This document shows positions 35,338-43,896 of a stretch of DNA of 64,000 bases, one piece after another (position 1 is the stretch's first letter; every line of letters begins with the position of its first letter). The DNA is from Oscillospiraceae bacterium (GTDB lineage: Bacteria; Bacillota; Clostridia; Oscillospirales; Oscillospiraceae), in assembly GCA_017428565.1 (NCBI GenBank), contig JAFRQP010000097.1:1-64000 (forward strand). Direction: 5' to 3'. Both the position numbers and the translations under genes were made by a program. The notes below the pieces were generated by a model, which saw only the letters and a program-made list of their open reading frames with translations, had not been told where the DNA came from and ran no database searches.

Positions 35338-35372
35338 ATTTACGGGACATCGAGGACGCCGTCCCCTGCGCA

Positions 35373-37907
35373 TCACTCGATGCCCAGCACCTTGTAATCC
35401 TGGGCCTCCACGGCCGCCTTCATGGTCTCGTAATCAGCCGTGCCGGTGACCACGGCGGTGCCGGTCTCGTGGCTGACCACGGCGCTCTCCACGCCCTCCA
35501 GGGACTCCAGGGTCTTCTTGACCCGGGCCTCGCAGTGCTTGCACATCATGCCTTCGATCTTCAGGGTTCTCTCCATGGTTTCGTTCTCCTTTTCTTCAAA
35601 AATCTCGTCGGGGATCACGTTTTTATGCTTCAGCCGGGGCCGGTCGTGCCGGGGATCCCGGAGCTTGAACAGGTTCAGCCGCAGGGCGTTGGAGCAGACC
35701 GTGACGCTGGAGAGCGCCATGGCCGCCGCGCCGATCATGGGGTTCATCTCCCAGCTCCAGCCGAAGAGTGCCTGGTAAAAGCCCGCGGCCAGAGGGATGC
35801 AGATGATATTATAGAAGAAGGCCCAGAACAGGTTCTCGTGGATATTGCGCACCGTGGCCCGGCTGAGACGCACGGCGGCGGACACGTCCGAGAGGCGGGA
35901 GTGCATCAGCACCACGTCCGCCGCGTCGATGGCCACATCCGTCCCCGCGCCGATGGCAAGGCCCAGATCCGCCCGGGTCAGGGCCGGGGCGTCGTTGATG
36001 CCGTCGCCCACCATAGCCACCTTGCCGTATTCCTGCAGGCTGCGGATGACGCTCTCCTTCCCCTCGGGCAGGACCCCGGCGATCACCCGGTCCACCCCCG
36101 CCTGCGCGCCGATGGCTCTGGCGGTGCGGGCATTGTCTCCGGTTAACATAACAACTGTTAACCCCATGTTCTGTAGCTCTTTGACCGCGGATGCGGAGTC
36201 TTCCTTGCTGGTGTCGGCCACGGCCAGGACGCCCAGGAGCCTGCCGTCCAGGGCGAAGAACAGGGGCGTCTTGCCCTGCTCGGACAGCTCCTCCGCCTGC
36301 CGGCGCAGCTCCTGCGGGACGGGGCAGCGGCTCTGCAGGAATTTGCCGGAGCCGCCAAGCAGCGGCTTGCCGTCCAGCTGCGCCGTCAGGCCGTTGCCCG
36401 GCAGGGCCCGGAAGCCCTCCAGCTCCCGAAGGCCGGTCCCCCGCTCTCCGGCGCAGGCCAGCACGGCCTTGGCCAGGGGGTGCTCGGAATACTGCTCCAG
36501 GGAGGCGGCCAGGCGCAGCAGCTCCTCCTCTCCCACGCCCTCCGCGGGCAGCAGGTCCGTCACCCGGGGCTCGCCGGTGGTGATGGTGCCGGTCTTGTCC
36601 AGGGCCACGATGTCCATCTTCCCCGCCTCCTCCTGGGAGACGGCGGTTTTGAACAGGATGCCGTTTTTCGCGCCCACGCCGTTGCCCACCATGATGGCGA
36701 CGGGCGTGGCCAGGCCCAGCGCGCAGGGGCAGGAGATCACCAGCACGGCGATGGCCCGGGCGATGGAGAAGGTGAAGTCCTTCCCGGCGATCAGCCAGAT
36801 GGCCAGGGTCAGCAGAGCGACGCCGATCACCGCCGGCACGAACACCGCCGAGACCCGGTCCGCGATGCGGGCGATGGGGGCCTTGGTGGCCGCCGCGTCC
36901 GAGACCATGCGGATGATCTGGCTGAGGGTGGTGTCCTCCCCCACCCGGGTGGCCCGGGCCTTCAGAAAGCCGGACTGATTGATGGTGGCGGCGGACAGCC
37001 GGTCCCCCGGCGCCTTGTCCACCGGGATGCTCTCGCCGGTGAGGGCGGCCTCGTTCACGGCGCTCTCCCCCTCCAGCACCACCCCGTCCACGGGGATAGC
37101 GTCGCCGGGGCGCAGCACGAAGACGTCCCCCACCTGCACTTCCGCGATGTCCACCTCTTCCTCCCGGCCGTCCCGCCAGAGGACGGCGGTCTTGGGAGCC
37201 AGCTTCATCAGGCCCTTCAGCGCGTCGGTGGTGCGGCCCTTGGAGATGGCCTCCAGGAGCTTGCCCACTGTGATGAGGCAGGGGATCATGGCCGCGGTCT
37301 CAAAATACAGGTTGTGGGCCAGGCGGTGCAGGGTCTCCCCCTCTCCCGCGGCCTGGGCGGCGATCATCAGGTAGAGCTCCGCCAGACTGTAGCCGAAGGC
37401 GGCGGCGGAGCCCAGGGCCACCAGGGTGTCCATATTGGGCGCGCCGTGGAGCAGGCTTTTGAAGCCGCTGGTGAAAAACTTCTTGTTCAGCAGCATCACC
37501 ACGATGGCGATGAGCATCTGGGTCAGAGCCATGGAGACCGGGTTTTCCAGAAAGCCCGGCACCGGGAAACCCGCCATGTTGTGCCCCATAGAGAGGTACA
37601 TCAGCAGGGCCAGAAAGCCCAGAGAGGAGAAGAGCCGCTTTTTCAGCGCCGGAGTCTCCCGGTCCGCCAGGGCGTCTTCCCCGGGGGTCCCGGCGCCGCT
37701 CTTCGCCGCGCCCTTGAGACTGGCGCCGTAGCCCGCGGCCTCCACCGCGGCCACGATGCTCCTCTCGTCCGCCGTGCCCTCCACGCCCATGGAGTTGGTG
37801 AGCAGGCTCACCGCGCAGGCCGTGACGCCGGGCACGCCCTTTACCGCCTTTTCCACCCGGGCAGAGCAGGCGGCGCAGCTCATGCCCGTGACGTTGTATT
37901 GTTGCAT
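35373..37907 (-). CDS. copA: Copper P1B-type ATPase with C-terminal CopZ-like domain
   Basis: This 844-residue exporter has an N-terminal heavy-metal domain (GMSCAACSARVEKA), the CPC membrane motif in ISCPCALGLATPVA, the phosphorylation site DKTGTITTGEP, the SEHPLAKAV histidine and the MVGDGINDAPALT hinge. After the last helices it carries a second metal-binding domain, residues 778-844 (IEGMMCKHCEARVKK), which reads like a fused CopZ chaperone. An internal ATG at 35576 with AGGAG 8 bases upstream could also give that domain as a free 67-residue protein. The ATG at 37907 is chosen over GTG 37916 because GGAAGGTG fits it. It lies downstream of csoR. Confidence 0.95.
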   Translation of the reverse strand: MQQYNVTGMSCAACSARVEKAVKGVPGVTACAVSLLTNSMGVEGTADERSIVAAVEAAGYGASLKGAAKSGAGTPGEDALADRETPALKKRLFSSLGFLALLMYLSMGHNMAGFPVPGFLENPVSMALTQMLIAIVVMLLNKKFFTSGFKSLLHGAPNMDTLVALGSAAAFGYSLAELYLMIAAQAAGEGETLHRLAHNLYFETAAMIPCLITVGKLLEAISKGRTTDALKGLMKLAPKTAVLWRDGREEEVDIAEVQVGDVFVLRPGDAIPVDGVVLEGESAVNEAALTGESIPVDKAPGDRLSAATINQSGFLKARATRVGEDTTLSQIIRMVSDAAATKAPIARIADRVSAVFVPAVIGVALLTLAIWLIAGKDFTFSIARAIAVLVISCPCALGLATPVAIMVGNGVGAKNGILFKTAVSQEEAGKMDIVALDKTGTITTGEPRVTDLLPAEGVGEEELLRLAASLEQYSEHPLAKAVLACAGERGTGLRELEGFRALPGNGLTAQLDGKPLLGGSGKFLQSRCPVPQELRRQAEELSEQGKTPLFFALDGRLLGVLAVADTSKEDSASAVKELQNMGLTVVMLTGDNARTARAIGAQAGVDRVIAGVLPEGKESVIRSLQEYGKVAMVGDGINDAPALTRADLGLAIGAGTDVAIDAADVVLMHSRLSDVSAAVRLSRATVRNIHENLFWAFFYNIICIPLAAGFYQALFGWSWEMNPMIGAAAMALSSVTVCSNALRLNLFKLRDPRHDRPRLKHKNVIPDEIFEEKENETMERTLKIEGMMCKHCEARVKKTLESLEGVESAVVSHETGTAVVTGTADYETMKAAVEAQDYKVLGIE
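35574..35589 (-). promoter_or_regulatory. Internal ribosome binding site and start for a CopZ-like product
   Basis: Within copA, AGGAG (35589-35585) is followed after 8 bases by an in-frame ATG (35576-35574). Translation from here would give a 67-residue protein starting MERTLKIEGMMCKHC, the size of a free CopZ chaperone. Confidence 0.5.
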
Positions 37908-38085
37908 TGCAATCACCTTCCTCTTTGCCTTCCCCTCTGGGGAAGGTGGCAGCCGCCGATCCCCCGCGAGGCGGATGACGGATGAGGTTTCTTTCCTTTT
38001 TGCTTTCCTCTTGGGAAAAATTGCGGGCCGCCGAGGGCGTCGGCCCCTGCAAACCCGCGTCCCCCGTCTCCTGAAAGCTCAAAAC
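37908..38085. other. csoR-copA spacer with dispersed-repeat sequence
   Basis: No gene is seen. The gap holds a GC-rich palindromic segment (CCTTCCCCTCTGGGGAAGG, 37928-37946) and a run of AAAACTCA-like sequence near 38080 that recurs at 45943-45963 and 62279-62301. Confidence 0.4.
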
Positions 38086-38403
38086 TCATTTCATCATCTT
38101 GCCCAGGGTGTCCAGCAGCTCGTCCACCACTTCATCATGCCCATCCCGCAGGTCCTTTACCACGCAGCTCTGCAGGTGCTGGCGCAGCAGCTCCCGGCTG
38201 AAGGCGTTCAGCGCCGCGTTGGCCGCGGCGGTCTGGGTCAGGATATCCGGACAGTAGGCGCTCTCCTCCAGCATGCGGCGGATGCCCCGGATCTGCCCCT
38301 CGATGCGGCTGAGCCGGTTGCAGAGCTTTTTGTACTCCTCCGGGCTGCGATGGCGGAGCTTATGCTCCCCTTCCGCGGGGGCACAGCAGCATTTTTCTTC
38401 CAT
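38086..38403 (-). CDS. csoR: Copper-sensing repressor CsoR
   Basis: This 105-residue all-helical regulator has the copper ligands of the family: Cys51 in AYCPDIL, His76 and Cys80 in QHLQSCVV. An added Cys-rich head (MEEKCCCAPAEGEH) may bind metal. It represses its own operon until Cu(I) binds. GGAAG precedes the ATG. The promoter at 38427-38455 carries a matching operator, and copA follows, so copper induces both. Confidence 0.95.
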   Translation of the reverse strand: MEEKCCCAPAEGEHKLRHRSPEEYKKLCNRLSRIEGQIRGIRRMLEESAYCPDILTQTAAANAALNAFSRELLRQHLQSCVVKDLRDGHDEVVDELLDTLGKMMK

Positions 38404-38426
38404 GAGAACACTTCCTTTCGGGGAAT

Positions 38427-38455
38427 ATAATATACCCCCCTCGGGTATTTGTCAA
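38427..38455 (-). promoter_or_regulatory. csoR-copA promoter with CsoR operator
   Basis: On the minus strand TTGACA (38455-38450) and TATTAT (38432-38427) are 17 bases apart. The spacer holds TACCCGAGGGGGGTA (38447-38433 on the minus strand), a CsoR-type operator of the TACCC...GGGTA form. Confidence 0.85.
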
Positions 38456-38493
38456 GGGGCTTTGCAGGAGGGCGGGCGAAAAATACTCCCGTG

Positions 38494-38540
38494 AAAAAGC
38501 AGCAAACAGCCCCTCCCGGCGGGAGGGGCTGTTTGCTGCG
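38494..38540 (-). terminator. Terminator of the rnf operon
   Basis: GCAGCAAACAGCCCCTCCC pairs perfectly with its inverted copy over a three-base loop. On the minus strand five T follow. It begins 3 bases after the rnfB stop. Confidence 0.9.
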
Positions 38541-38542
38541 GT

Positions 38543-39334
38543 TTACTTGAGGGTGGTGATGATGTGGCGGGGGCAGACCTCGGCGCAGTGGCCGCACTGG
38601 ATGCACTTTTCCGGGTCGATCTTCGCCACGAAGCTCTCCACATGGATGGCGTCGGCGGGGCACTCCCGCTGGCACTTCATGCAGCCGATGCAGCCCACCT
38701 TGCAGATCTTCATGACCTGGGCGCCCTTGTCCTGGTTGCGGCAGGCCACCATGATCTTCTGCTTCTCGGGGATCAGCTTCACGATCTCCTTGGGGCAGGT
38801 GTCCACGCAGGCGCCGCAGCCCACGCACTTGCTGCGATCCACCTTCGCGACGCCGTTTTCGATGTGCATGGCGTCAAACTTGCAGGCCTTCACGCAGTTG
38901 CCCAGGCCGATGCAGGCGAAGGTGCAGAGCTTGTTGCTCTTGCCGCCGAAGAGCATGGCGGCGCGGCAGTCCTCGGGACCGGTGTAGTGGAAGCGGAGCT
39001 CGGCGGTGTCGGTGCAGCCGGAGCAGGGCACGAAGGCCACCATCTTCTCCGTATCGCCGGCGGCCACGCCCATGATCTCCGCGATCTTGGCGGCTGCCTC
39101 CGGGCCGGAGGCCACGCACTTGTTGCAGGGGGCTTCTCCCTTGGCCACAGCGGCGGCATAGCCGTCACAGCCGGGGAAGCCGCAGCCGCCGCAGTTGGCG
39201 CCGGCCAGACAGGCGCGGACGGCGGCCTGCTTGGGATCCACCTCCACATGGAAGATCCTGGAGGCAAAGGCCAGCAGCGCGCCGAAGGCGGCGCCCAGGG
39301 CGCCCAGGACGAGAACAGCATAGAGTATCGTCAT
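38543..39334 (-). CDS. rnfB: Rnf complex subunit B, polyferredoxin
   Basis: This 263-residue protein has one N-terminal membrane helix, the Fe-S domain CGGCGFPGC (about 48-56), and several ferredoxin-type clusters: CIGLGNCVKAC, CVGCGACVDTCP, CIGCMKCQRECP and CIQCGHCAEVCP. It takes electrons from reduced ferredoxin into the Rnf complex. It is last of rnfCDGEAB, 12 bases after rnfA. Confidence 0.96.
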   Translation of the reverse strand: MTILYAVLVLGALGAAFGALLAFASRIFHVEVDPKQAAVRACLAGANCGGCGFPGCDGYAAAVAKGEAPCNKCVASGPEAAAKIAEIMGVAAGDTEKMVAFVPCSGCTDTAELRFHYTGPEDCRAAMLFGGKSNKLCTFACIGLGNCVKACKFDAMHIENGVAKVDRSKCVGCGACVDTCPKEIVKLIPEKQKIMVACRNQDKGAQVMKICKVGCIGCMKCQRECPADAIHVESFVAKIDPEKCIQCGHCAEVCPRHIITTLK

Positions 39335-39346
39335 AGCCGCACCTCC

Positions 39347-39934
39347 TTAAAAGATCTGCATGCCGCTGAAGCCCATGAAGGCCAGGGCGACCAGGCCGGC
39401 GGAGACCAGGCAGATGGGGAAGCCCTCAAAGCACTCGGGATAGTCGGCATAGGCGATGCGCTCCCGCACACTGGCGAAGAGCACGATGGCCAGCATGAAG
39501 CCCAGGCCGCCGGTGATGCCGTAGACCACGGAGCCCAGGAAGTTGTAGTTGTTCTGCACGTTCAGCAGCACCACGCCCAGCACCGCGCAGTTGGTGGTGA
39601 TCAGGGGCAGGTAAATGCCCAGGGCGGCATAGAGGCTGGGGACGGCCTTCTTGAGGAACATCTCCACAAACTGCACCAGCGCGGCGATGACCAGGATGAA
39701 GGCCAGGGTCTTCAGAAACTCCAGCCCCAGGGGGACGAGCAGGAAATCATAGACCACATAGCAGATGGCGGAGGCCAGACCCATGACGAAGACCACGGCC
39801 AGGCCCATGCCGGTGGCGGTGTCCACCTTGCTGGAGCAGCCCAGGAAGGGGCAGCAGCCCAGGAACTGGGAGAAAATGAAGTTGTTGATCAGGATCGCGC
39901 CGATGGCGATCTCCAGAAGCTTGGTCACGCTCAT
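39347..39934 (-). CDS. rnfA: Rnf complex subunit A
   Basis: This 195-residue membrane protein has six helices and the RnfA/NqrE signature (NNFIFSQFLGCCPFLGCS, LPLITTNCAVLGV). Cysteines in helices 1 and 4 bind the intramembrane [2Fe-2S] cluster shared with RnfE. Its start overlaps the rnfE stop (ATGA). Confidence 0.97.
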   Translation of the reverse strand: MSVTKLLEIAIGAILINNFIFSQFLGCCPFLGCSSKVDTATGMGLAVVFVMGLASAICYVVYDFLLVPLGLEFLKTLAFILVIAALVQFVEMFLKKAVPSLYAALGIYLPLITTNCAVLGVVLLNVQNNYNFLGSVVYGITGGLGFMLAIVLFASVRERIAYADYPECFEGFPICLVSAGLVALAFMGFSGMQIF

Positions 39935-40623
39935 GCTGCTTCATCCTCCTTTTCCTCTGTTTTCGCGGCGGCCGCTTTCTTCTTGGCGGACTTCTTCAGC
40001 GCGGCCTGCATGGCGGCGAAGAGGAAGCCCAGGGTCAAAAAGCCGCCCACGGGCAGGGTCAGGATCGAGGCGCCGTAATCGGAGTTGAAGAGCTGGATGC
40101 CGGTGCCGGTGCCGTCCAGGGTGATGCCCTTGGCCAGGTCGATGAGACCGCCGCCGAAGCGGCCGCTGCCCAGCAGCTCCCGAATCACGCACATGATCAC
40201 CAGCACCACGGTGTAGCCCAGGCCCTGGGTGATGCCGTCCACAAAGGAGGCACCCACGGGGTTTTTCTGGCAGAAGGCCTCGGCCCGGCCGATGATGATG
40301 CAGTTGACCACGATCAGGGGGATGAACACGCCCAGGGATTCGCTGAGAGCGGGGATGAAGGCCTGCAGCAGCAGGTCCACGATGGTGACGAAGCCGGCGA
40401 TGATGACCACGAAGATGGCCAGGCGGATCTCATCCGGGATGAACTTGCGCACGGCGGAGACCGCCACGTTGCAGCAGGTCAGGATGATCAGCACCGAGAG
40501 GCCCATGCCCACGCCGTTGAAGAGCGAGGTGGTGATGGCCATGGTGGCGCACATGCCGAGCTGCTGGACCAGGATGGGGTTATTGGTGATAACGCCCTCT
40601 TTGAGTTGTCTCTTGAAATTCAT
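39931..40623 (-). CDS. rnfE: Rnf complex subunit E
   Basis: This 230-residue membrane protein is the inverted-topology partner of RnfA (NNPILVQQLGMCATMAITT, FIPLIVVNCIIIGRAEAF). The C-terminal 25 residues are a Lys/Ala/Glu-rich tail not typical of the core fold. It lies 12 bases after rnfG. Confidence 0.96.
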   Translation of the reverse strand: MNFKRQLKEGVITNNPILVQQLGMCATMAITTSLFNGVGMGLSVLIILTCCNVAVSAVRKFIPDEIRLAIFVVIIAGFVTIVDLLLQAFIPALSESLGVFIPLIVVNCIIIGRAEAFCQKNPVGASFVDGITQGLGYTVVLVIMCVIRELLGSGRFGGGLIDLAKGITLDGTGTGIQLFNSDYGASILTLPVGGFLTLGFLFAAMQAALKKSAKKKAAAAKTEEKEDEAA

Positions 40624-40635
40624 GGCATTTCCTCC

Positions 40636-41223
40636 TTACTTCGCATTCAGCATCGCTTCCACGAACTGGATCGCGGCGGCGGTGCCGGCGGTCACGCCTC
40701 TGGAGGTAATGGTGGCGCCGGACATGGCGTCGATATCCTTGAGCTGCACGCTCCCGTCAACGCCGATGAAGGAGTCCCGGAAGCGGGCGCCCTTGTCGGT
40801 ATCGCTGGCGGCCACGGCGCCGAGGCCCGGGGTCTCCGAGTGCTGGGTGATGGAGATGCCGGTGCAGGTGAGCTCATTGCTCACGCCGACGATCATCACC
40901 ACGTTGCCCTGGGCGCCGGAGAACTTGACCTCCACCACATGGCCGGAACCGTCCGCGGCTCGGGCCATGGAGAGGATCTCCACATCCTGGCCGTTGGCGG
41001 TGACGGTGGCGGGGATGCTCAGGCTGTCCAGGGGGATGTCCACGTACATCTCCTCGCCCTCGGCGGCCTTCACAGGCAGCACCGCGGCGCGGGCCCGGTT
41101 GGTCCGGTTGGTCTGATAGGCCTGGATACGGTCCCGGGTGATCAGATCCACCGCGCCGAGGATGCCGGCCACGATGGCGCAGATCACGAACAGCACAAGG
41201 GCAAGCTTCAAAATCTTATTCAT
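40636..41223 (-). CDS. rnfG: Rnf complex subunit G, flavoprotein
   Basis: This 195-residue protein has one N-terminal helix and a periplasm-side FMN-binding domain. DAMSGATITSRGVT carries the SGAT threonine to which FMN is covalently attached. It overlaps the rnfD stop by four bases. Confidence 0.95.
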   Translation of the reverse strand: MNKILKLALVLFVICAIVAGILGAVDLITRDRIQAYQTNRTNRARAAVLPVKAAEGEEMYVDIPLDSLSIPATVTANGQDVEILSMARAADGSGHVVEVKFSGAQGNVVMIVGVSNELTCTGISITQHSETPGLGAVAASDTDKGARFRDSFIGVDGSVQLKDIDAMSGATITSRGVTAGTAAAIQFVEAMLNAK

Positions 41224-42263
41224 TTCGCAGCCTCCTTTGCAGCCTGTTTCGCCTTCTTTTTGGCATCCTTCTCGGCCTGGATGTCCTCCTTGCTGACGCC
41301 GAACTGGTGGCGGTGGAAGCCCTTGTCAATGGCCCAGGCGCAGAGGTTCATCAGCAGGATGGCGTAGCTGACGCCCTCGGCGTTGCTGCCGAAGTAGCGG
41401 ATGAGCACGGTGATGGCGCCGCAGCCCGCGCCGTAGAGCAGCTGGCCCTTCAGGGTCACGGGGCTGGTGGCATAGTCGGTGGCCATGAAGAAGGCGCCCA
41501 GCAGCAGGCCGCCGCCCAGGACATTGTAGAGCATGAAGTCCACCCGGCTCACACCGCCGCCGCCGAAGATCAGCGTCAGCAGGGCGACGGTGCCGATGAA
41601 GGAAACGGGGATGCGCCAGGAGATCACCTTGCGGAGGATCAGATACAGGCCGCCCAGCAGCAGGGCCAGAGCGCTGATCTCGCCCATGGCGCCGGGGATC
41701 AGGCCCAGGAACATGGACTTGAGGGGGAAGATCATCTCCCCGCCGTTTTTCAGCAGGTTCAGAGGAGTGGCGGCGGTGAAGGCGTCCACGCCCTCCACGC
41801 CGGCCAGATGGGCCGGGGCCGGGAAGCGCGCCATGAGCACCGCGTAGGAGGCCAGCAGGAAGGCGCGGCCGGCCAGAGCCGGGTTCAGGAAGTTCTTGCC
41901 GATGCCGCCGTAGAGCTGCTTGACCACCACGATGGCGAAGAAGCTGCCGATGACGGGCACCCACCAGGGGATGGAGGGCGACAGCGTCAGCGCCAGGAGC
42001 AGGCCCGTGACCACGGCGGAGAGATCGCCGATGGTGTTGGACTGCTTGCGGAGCTTGCGCATGGCCCACTCAAAGAATACGGCGGAGAGCACCGAGGCGG
42101 CGATGACCACCAGGGTGTGGAGGCCGAACTGCCACACGGCCACGCCCACGGAGGGCAGCAGCGCCAGGATCACGCTCAGCATCAGGCGCCGGGTGTCGAT
42201 ATTCGTGCGGACCTGGGGCTGATAGGCGACGTCCAGAATGATGCGTTCTTTCTTCTCGTTCAT
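41220..42263 (-). CDS. rnfD: Rnf complex subunit D
   Basis: This 347-residue membrane protein has about ten helices and binds FMN covalently through the Thr in DYATSPVTLKG. Together with the other subunits it couples ferredoxin-NAD electron flow to ion export. The C-terminus is a Lys/Ala-rich tail. It overlaps rnfC and rnfG by four bases each. Confidence 0.96.
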   Translation of the reverse strand: MNEKKERIILDVAYQPQVRTNIDTRRLMLSVILALLPSVGVAVWQFGLHTLVVIAASVLSAVFFEWAMRKLRKQSNTIGDLSAVVTGLLLALTLSPSIPWWVPVIGSFFAIVVVKQLYGGIGKNFLNPALAGRAFLLASYAVLMARFPAPAHLAGVEGVDAFTAATPLNLLKNGGEMIFPLKSMFLGLIPGAMGEISALALLLGGLYLILRKVISWRIPVSFIGTVALLTLIFGGGGVSRVDFMLYNVLGGGLLLGAFFMATDYATSPVTLKGQLLYGAGCGAITVLIRYFGSNAEGVSYAILLMNLCAWAIDKGFHRHQFGVSKEDIQAEKDAKKKAKQAAKEAAK

Positions 42264-43603
42264 TTCTTCGCCTCCTTTGCGGCTTCCGCCTTCGCCTTCT
42301 CCTTGGCGGCCTTCGCCTGGAACATCAGCTTCGCGGTCTTAAAGGCGTGGGTCAGGGGCATGCGGGCGGGGCAGTTGAAGGAGCAGCTGCCGCATTCGAA
42401 GCAGTCCATCACATGGTACTTCTCCAGCATCTCATAGTCGCCCTTGGCGTAGTGCATGTACATGAACACCGGCTCCAGCTTCATGGGGCAGACGGTGATG
42501 CACTTGCCGCAGCGGATGCAGGTGGGCTCGTCCACGTGCTTGTCCTCTTCCTCGGTGAAGAACAGGACGCCGGAGGTGCCCTTGATGGTGGGCGCGGCGA
42601 AGCTGGTGGCGCAGATGCCCATCATGGGGCCGCCCAGGACGATCTTGCGGGGGGTCTTCACAAAGCCGCCGCACTGCTCGGCCAGATACTCGAAGGGCGT
42701 GCCCACCCTCGTCAGGCCGTTGACGGTGTCCTTCAGGGCGCTGCCGGCGACGGTGACGATGCGCTCGATGACGGGCTTGCCCTCATAGCAGGCCTGATAG
42801 ATGGCGTAGCAGGTGCGGGTGGAGACCACGTTGGCGCCCACGCCGGAGGGCAGGCCGCCGGGCTTGACCTCCCGGCCGGTGACGGCCTTGACCTGCATCT
42901 TCTCGCCGCCCTGGGGGTACTTGACCTTTTCGGGCACGATCTCGATGCCGTAGTTCTCCGGATGGAGAGAGTTCAACAGGTCGATGGCGTCCTGCTTGTT
43001 GACCTCGATGCCGTAATAGGCCTTCTCCACGCCGCTGGCGATGCGCACCAGCTCGATGCCCTTCAGCAGCTGCTCGGGGAAGTTCAGCATGGTCAGATGG
43101 TCGCCGTTCAGATAGGGCTCGCACTCGGCCCCGTTGATGACCAGCTTGTCCACCTTGCCCACGCCGCCGCGGATCTTGAAGGCGGTGGGGAACATGGCGC
43201 CGCCCATGCCCACCACGCCGGCCTCCCGGATGCGCTCCAGGATCGCGTCCGGATCCTTGAGCTGCTCTTCCGTCAGCGGCTCCATGTACGCGGGCGTGTC
43301 CAGACCGTCGTTTTCGATGACGACGGACATGATCATGTCGCCCAGCGGATGGGGGCGGGGCTCCACAGCCAGCACCTTGCCGGACACGGAGGCGTGGATG
43401 GGCGCGGAGACAGGCGCGGGATTCTCGCCGATCTTCTGGCCCATTTTCACCAGATCGCCCTTCTGCACCAGGGGCTTGCAGGGGGCTCCGATATGCTGGA
43501 TCATGGGGATTACGACCTGGGGCGGCGGCGTAATGACCGTGATGGGGATATCCGGTCTTTTCCTGTAATTGGGGTGTACGCCGCCTTTGAACGTGTGGGT
43601 CAT
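42260..43603 (-). CDS. rnfC: Rnf complex subunit C
   Basis: This 447-residue protein has the N-terminal barrel-sandwich domain, an NADH/FMN-binding region (VGMGGAMFPTAFKI, NGAECEPYLNGD) and two [4Fe-4S] motifs (CIRCGKCITVCP, CFECGSCSFNCP). It is the NAD-facing subunit. The ATG at 43603 is preferred to GTG 43612, which is part of the ribosome binding site GAGGTG. It is first in the operon. Confidence 0.97.
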   Translation of the reverse strand: MTHTFKGGVHPNYRKRPDIPITVITPPPQVVIPMIQHIGAPCKPLVQKGDLVKMGQKIGENPAPVSAPIHASVSGKVLAVEPRPHPLGDMIMSVVIENDGLDTPAYMEPLTEEQLKDPDAILERIREAGVVGMGGAMFPTAFKIRGGVGKVDKLVINGAECEPYLNGDHLTMLNFPEQLLKGIELVRIASGVEKAYYGIEVNKQDAIDLLNSLHPENYGIEIVPEKVKYPQGGEKMQVKAVTGREVKPGGLPSGVGANVVSTRTCYAIYQACYEGKPVIERIVTVAGSALKDTVNGLTRVGTPFEYLAEQCGGFVKTPRKIVLGGPMMGICATSFAAPTIKGTSGVLFFTEEEDKHVDEPTCIRCGKCITVCPMKLEPVFMYMHYAKGDYEMLEKYHVMDCFECGSCSFNCPARMPLTHAFKTAKLMFQAKAAKEKAKAEAAKEAKK

Positions 43604-43638
43604 AAGCTTCACCTCATTTTTTTATTCATACAACGAGT

Positions 43639-43668
43639 ATTTTACCATAATGCGTCACAAATTGTCTA
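43639..43668 (-). promoter_or_regulatory. Candidate promoter of the rnf operon
   Basis: On the minus strand TAGACA (43668-43663) and TAAAAT (43644-43639) are 18 bases apart, 36 bases upstream of the rnfC start. Confidence 0.5.
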
Positions 43669-43835
43669 CAAGTTCACGGCCGAAAAAGGGCTGTTTTCCT
43701 AGACAAGTTTCTAACAATCCTGTTAATTGCTTGGCAATTGAGAACTTTTCGGCAGGAATCCCCTGTTTGTCGCGATGGATCCCGCCGTCCTGTTTTTTCC
43801 GGGAGCCGCGGGCCCGGCCCCTGCCCGGGACGCGC

Positions 43836-43875
43836 AAAAAGCGGACGGCGGTCCTTCCGTGACCGCCGTCCGCCT
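43836..43875 (-). terminator. Terminator of the pseudokinase-lectin gene
   Basis: GCGGACGGCGGTC pairs perfectly with its complement over a seven-base loop. On the minus strand five T follow, about 20 bases after the stop codon. Confidence 0.85.
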
Positions 43876-43896
43876 TGCGTCCGGACAAAACGCGTA

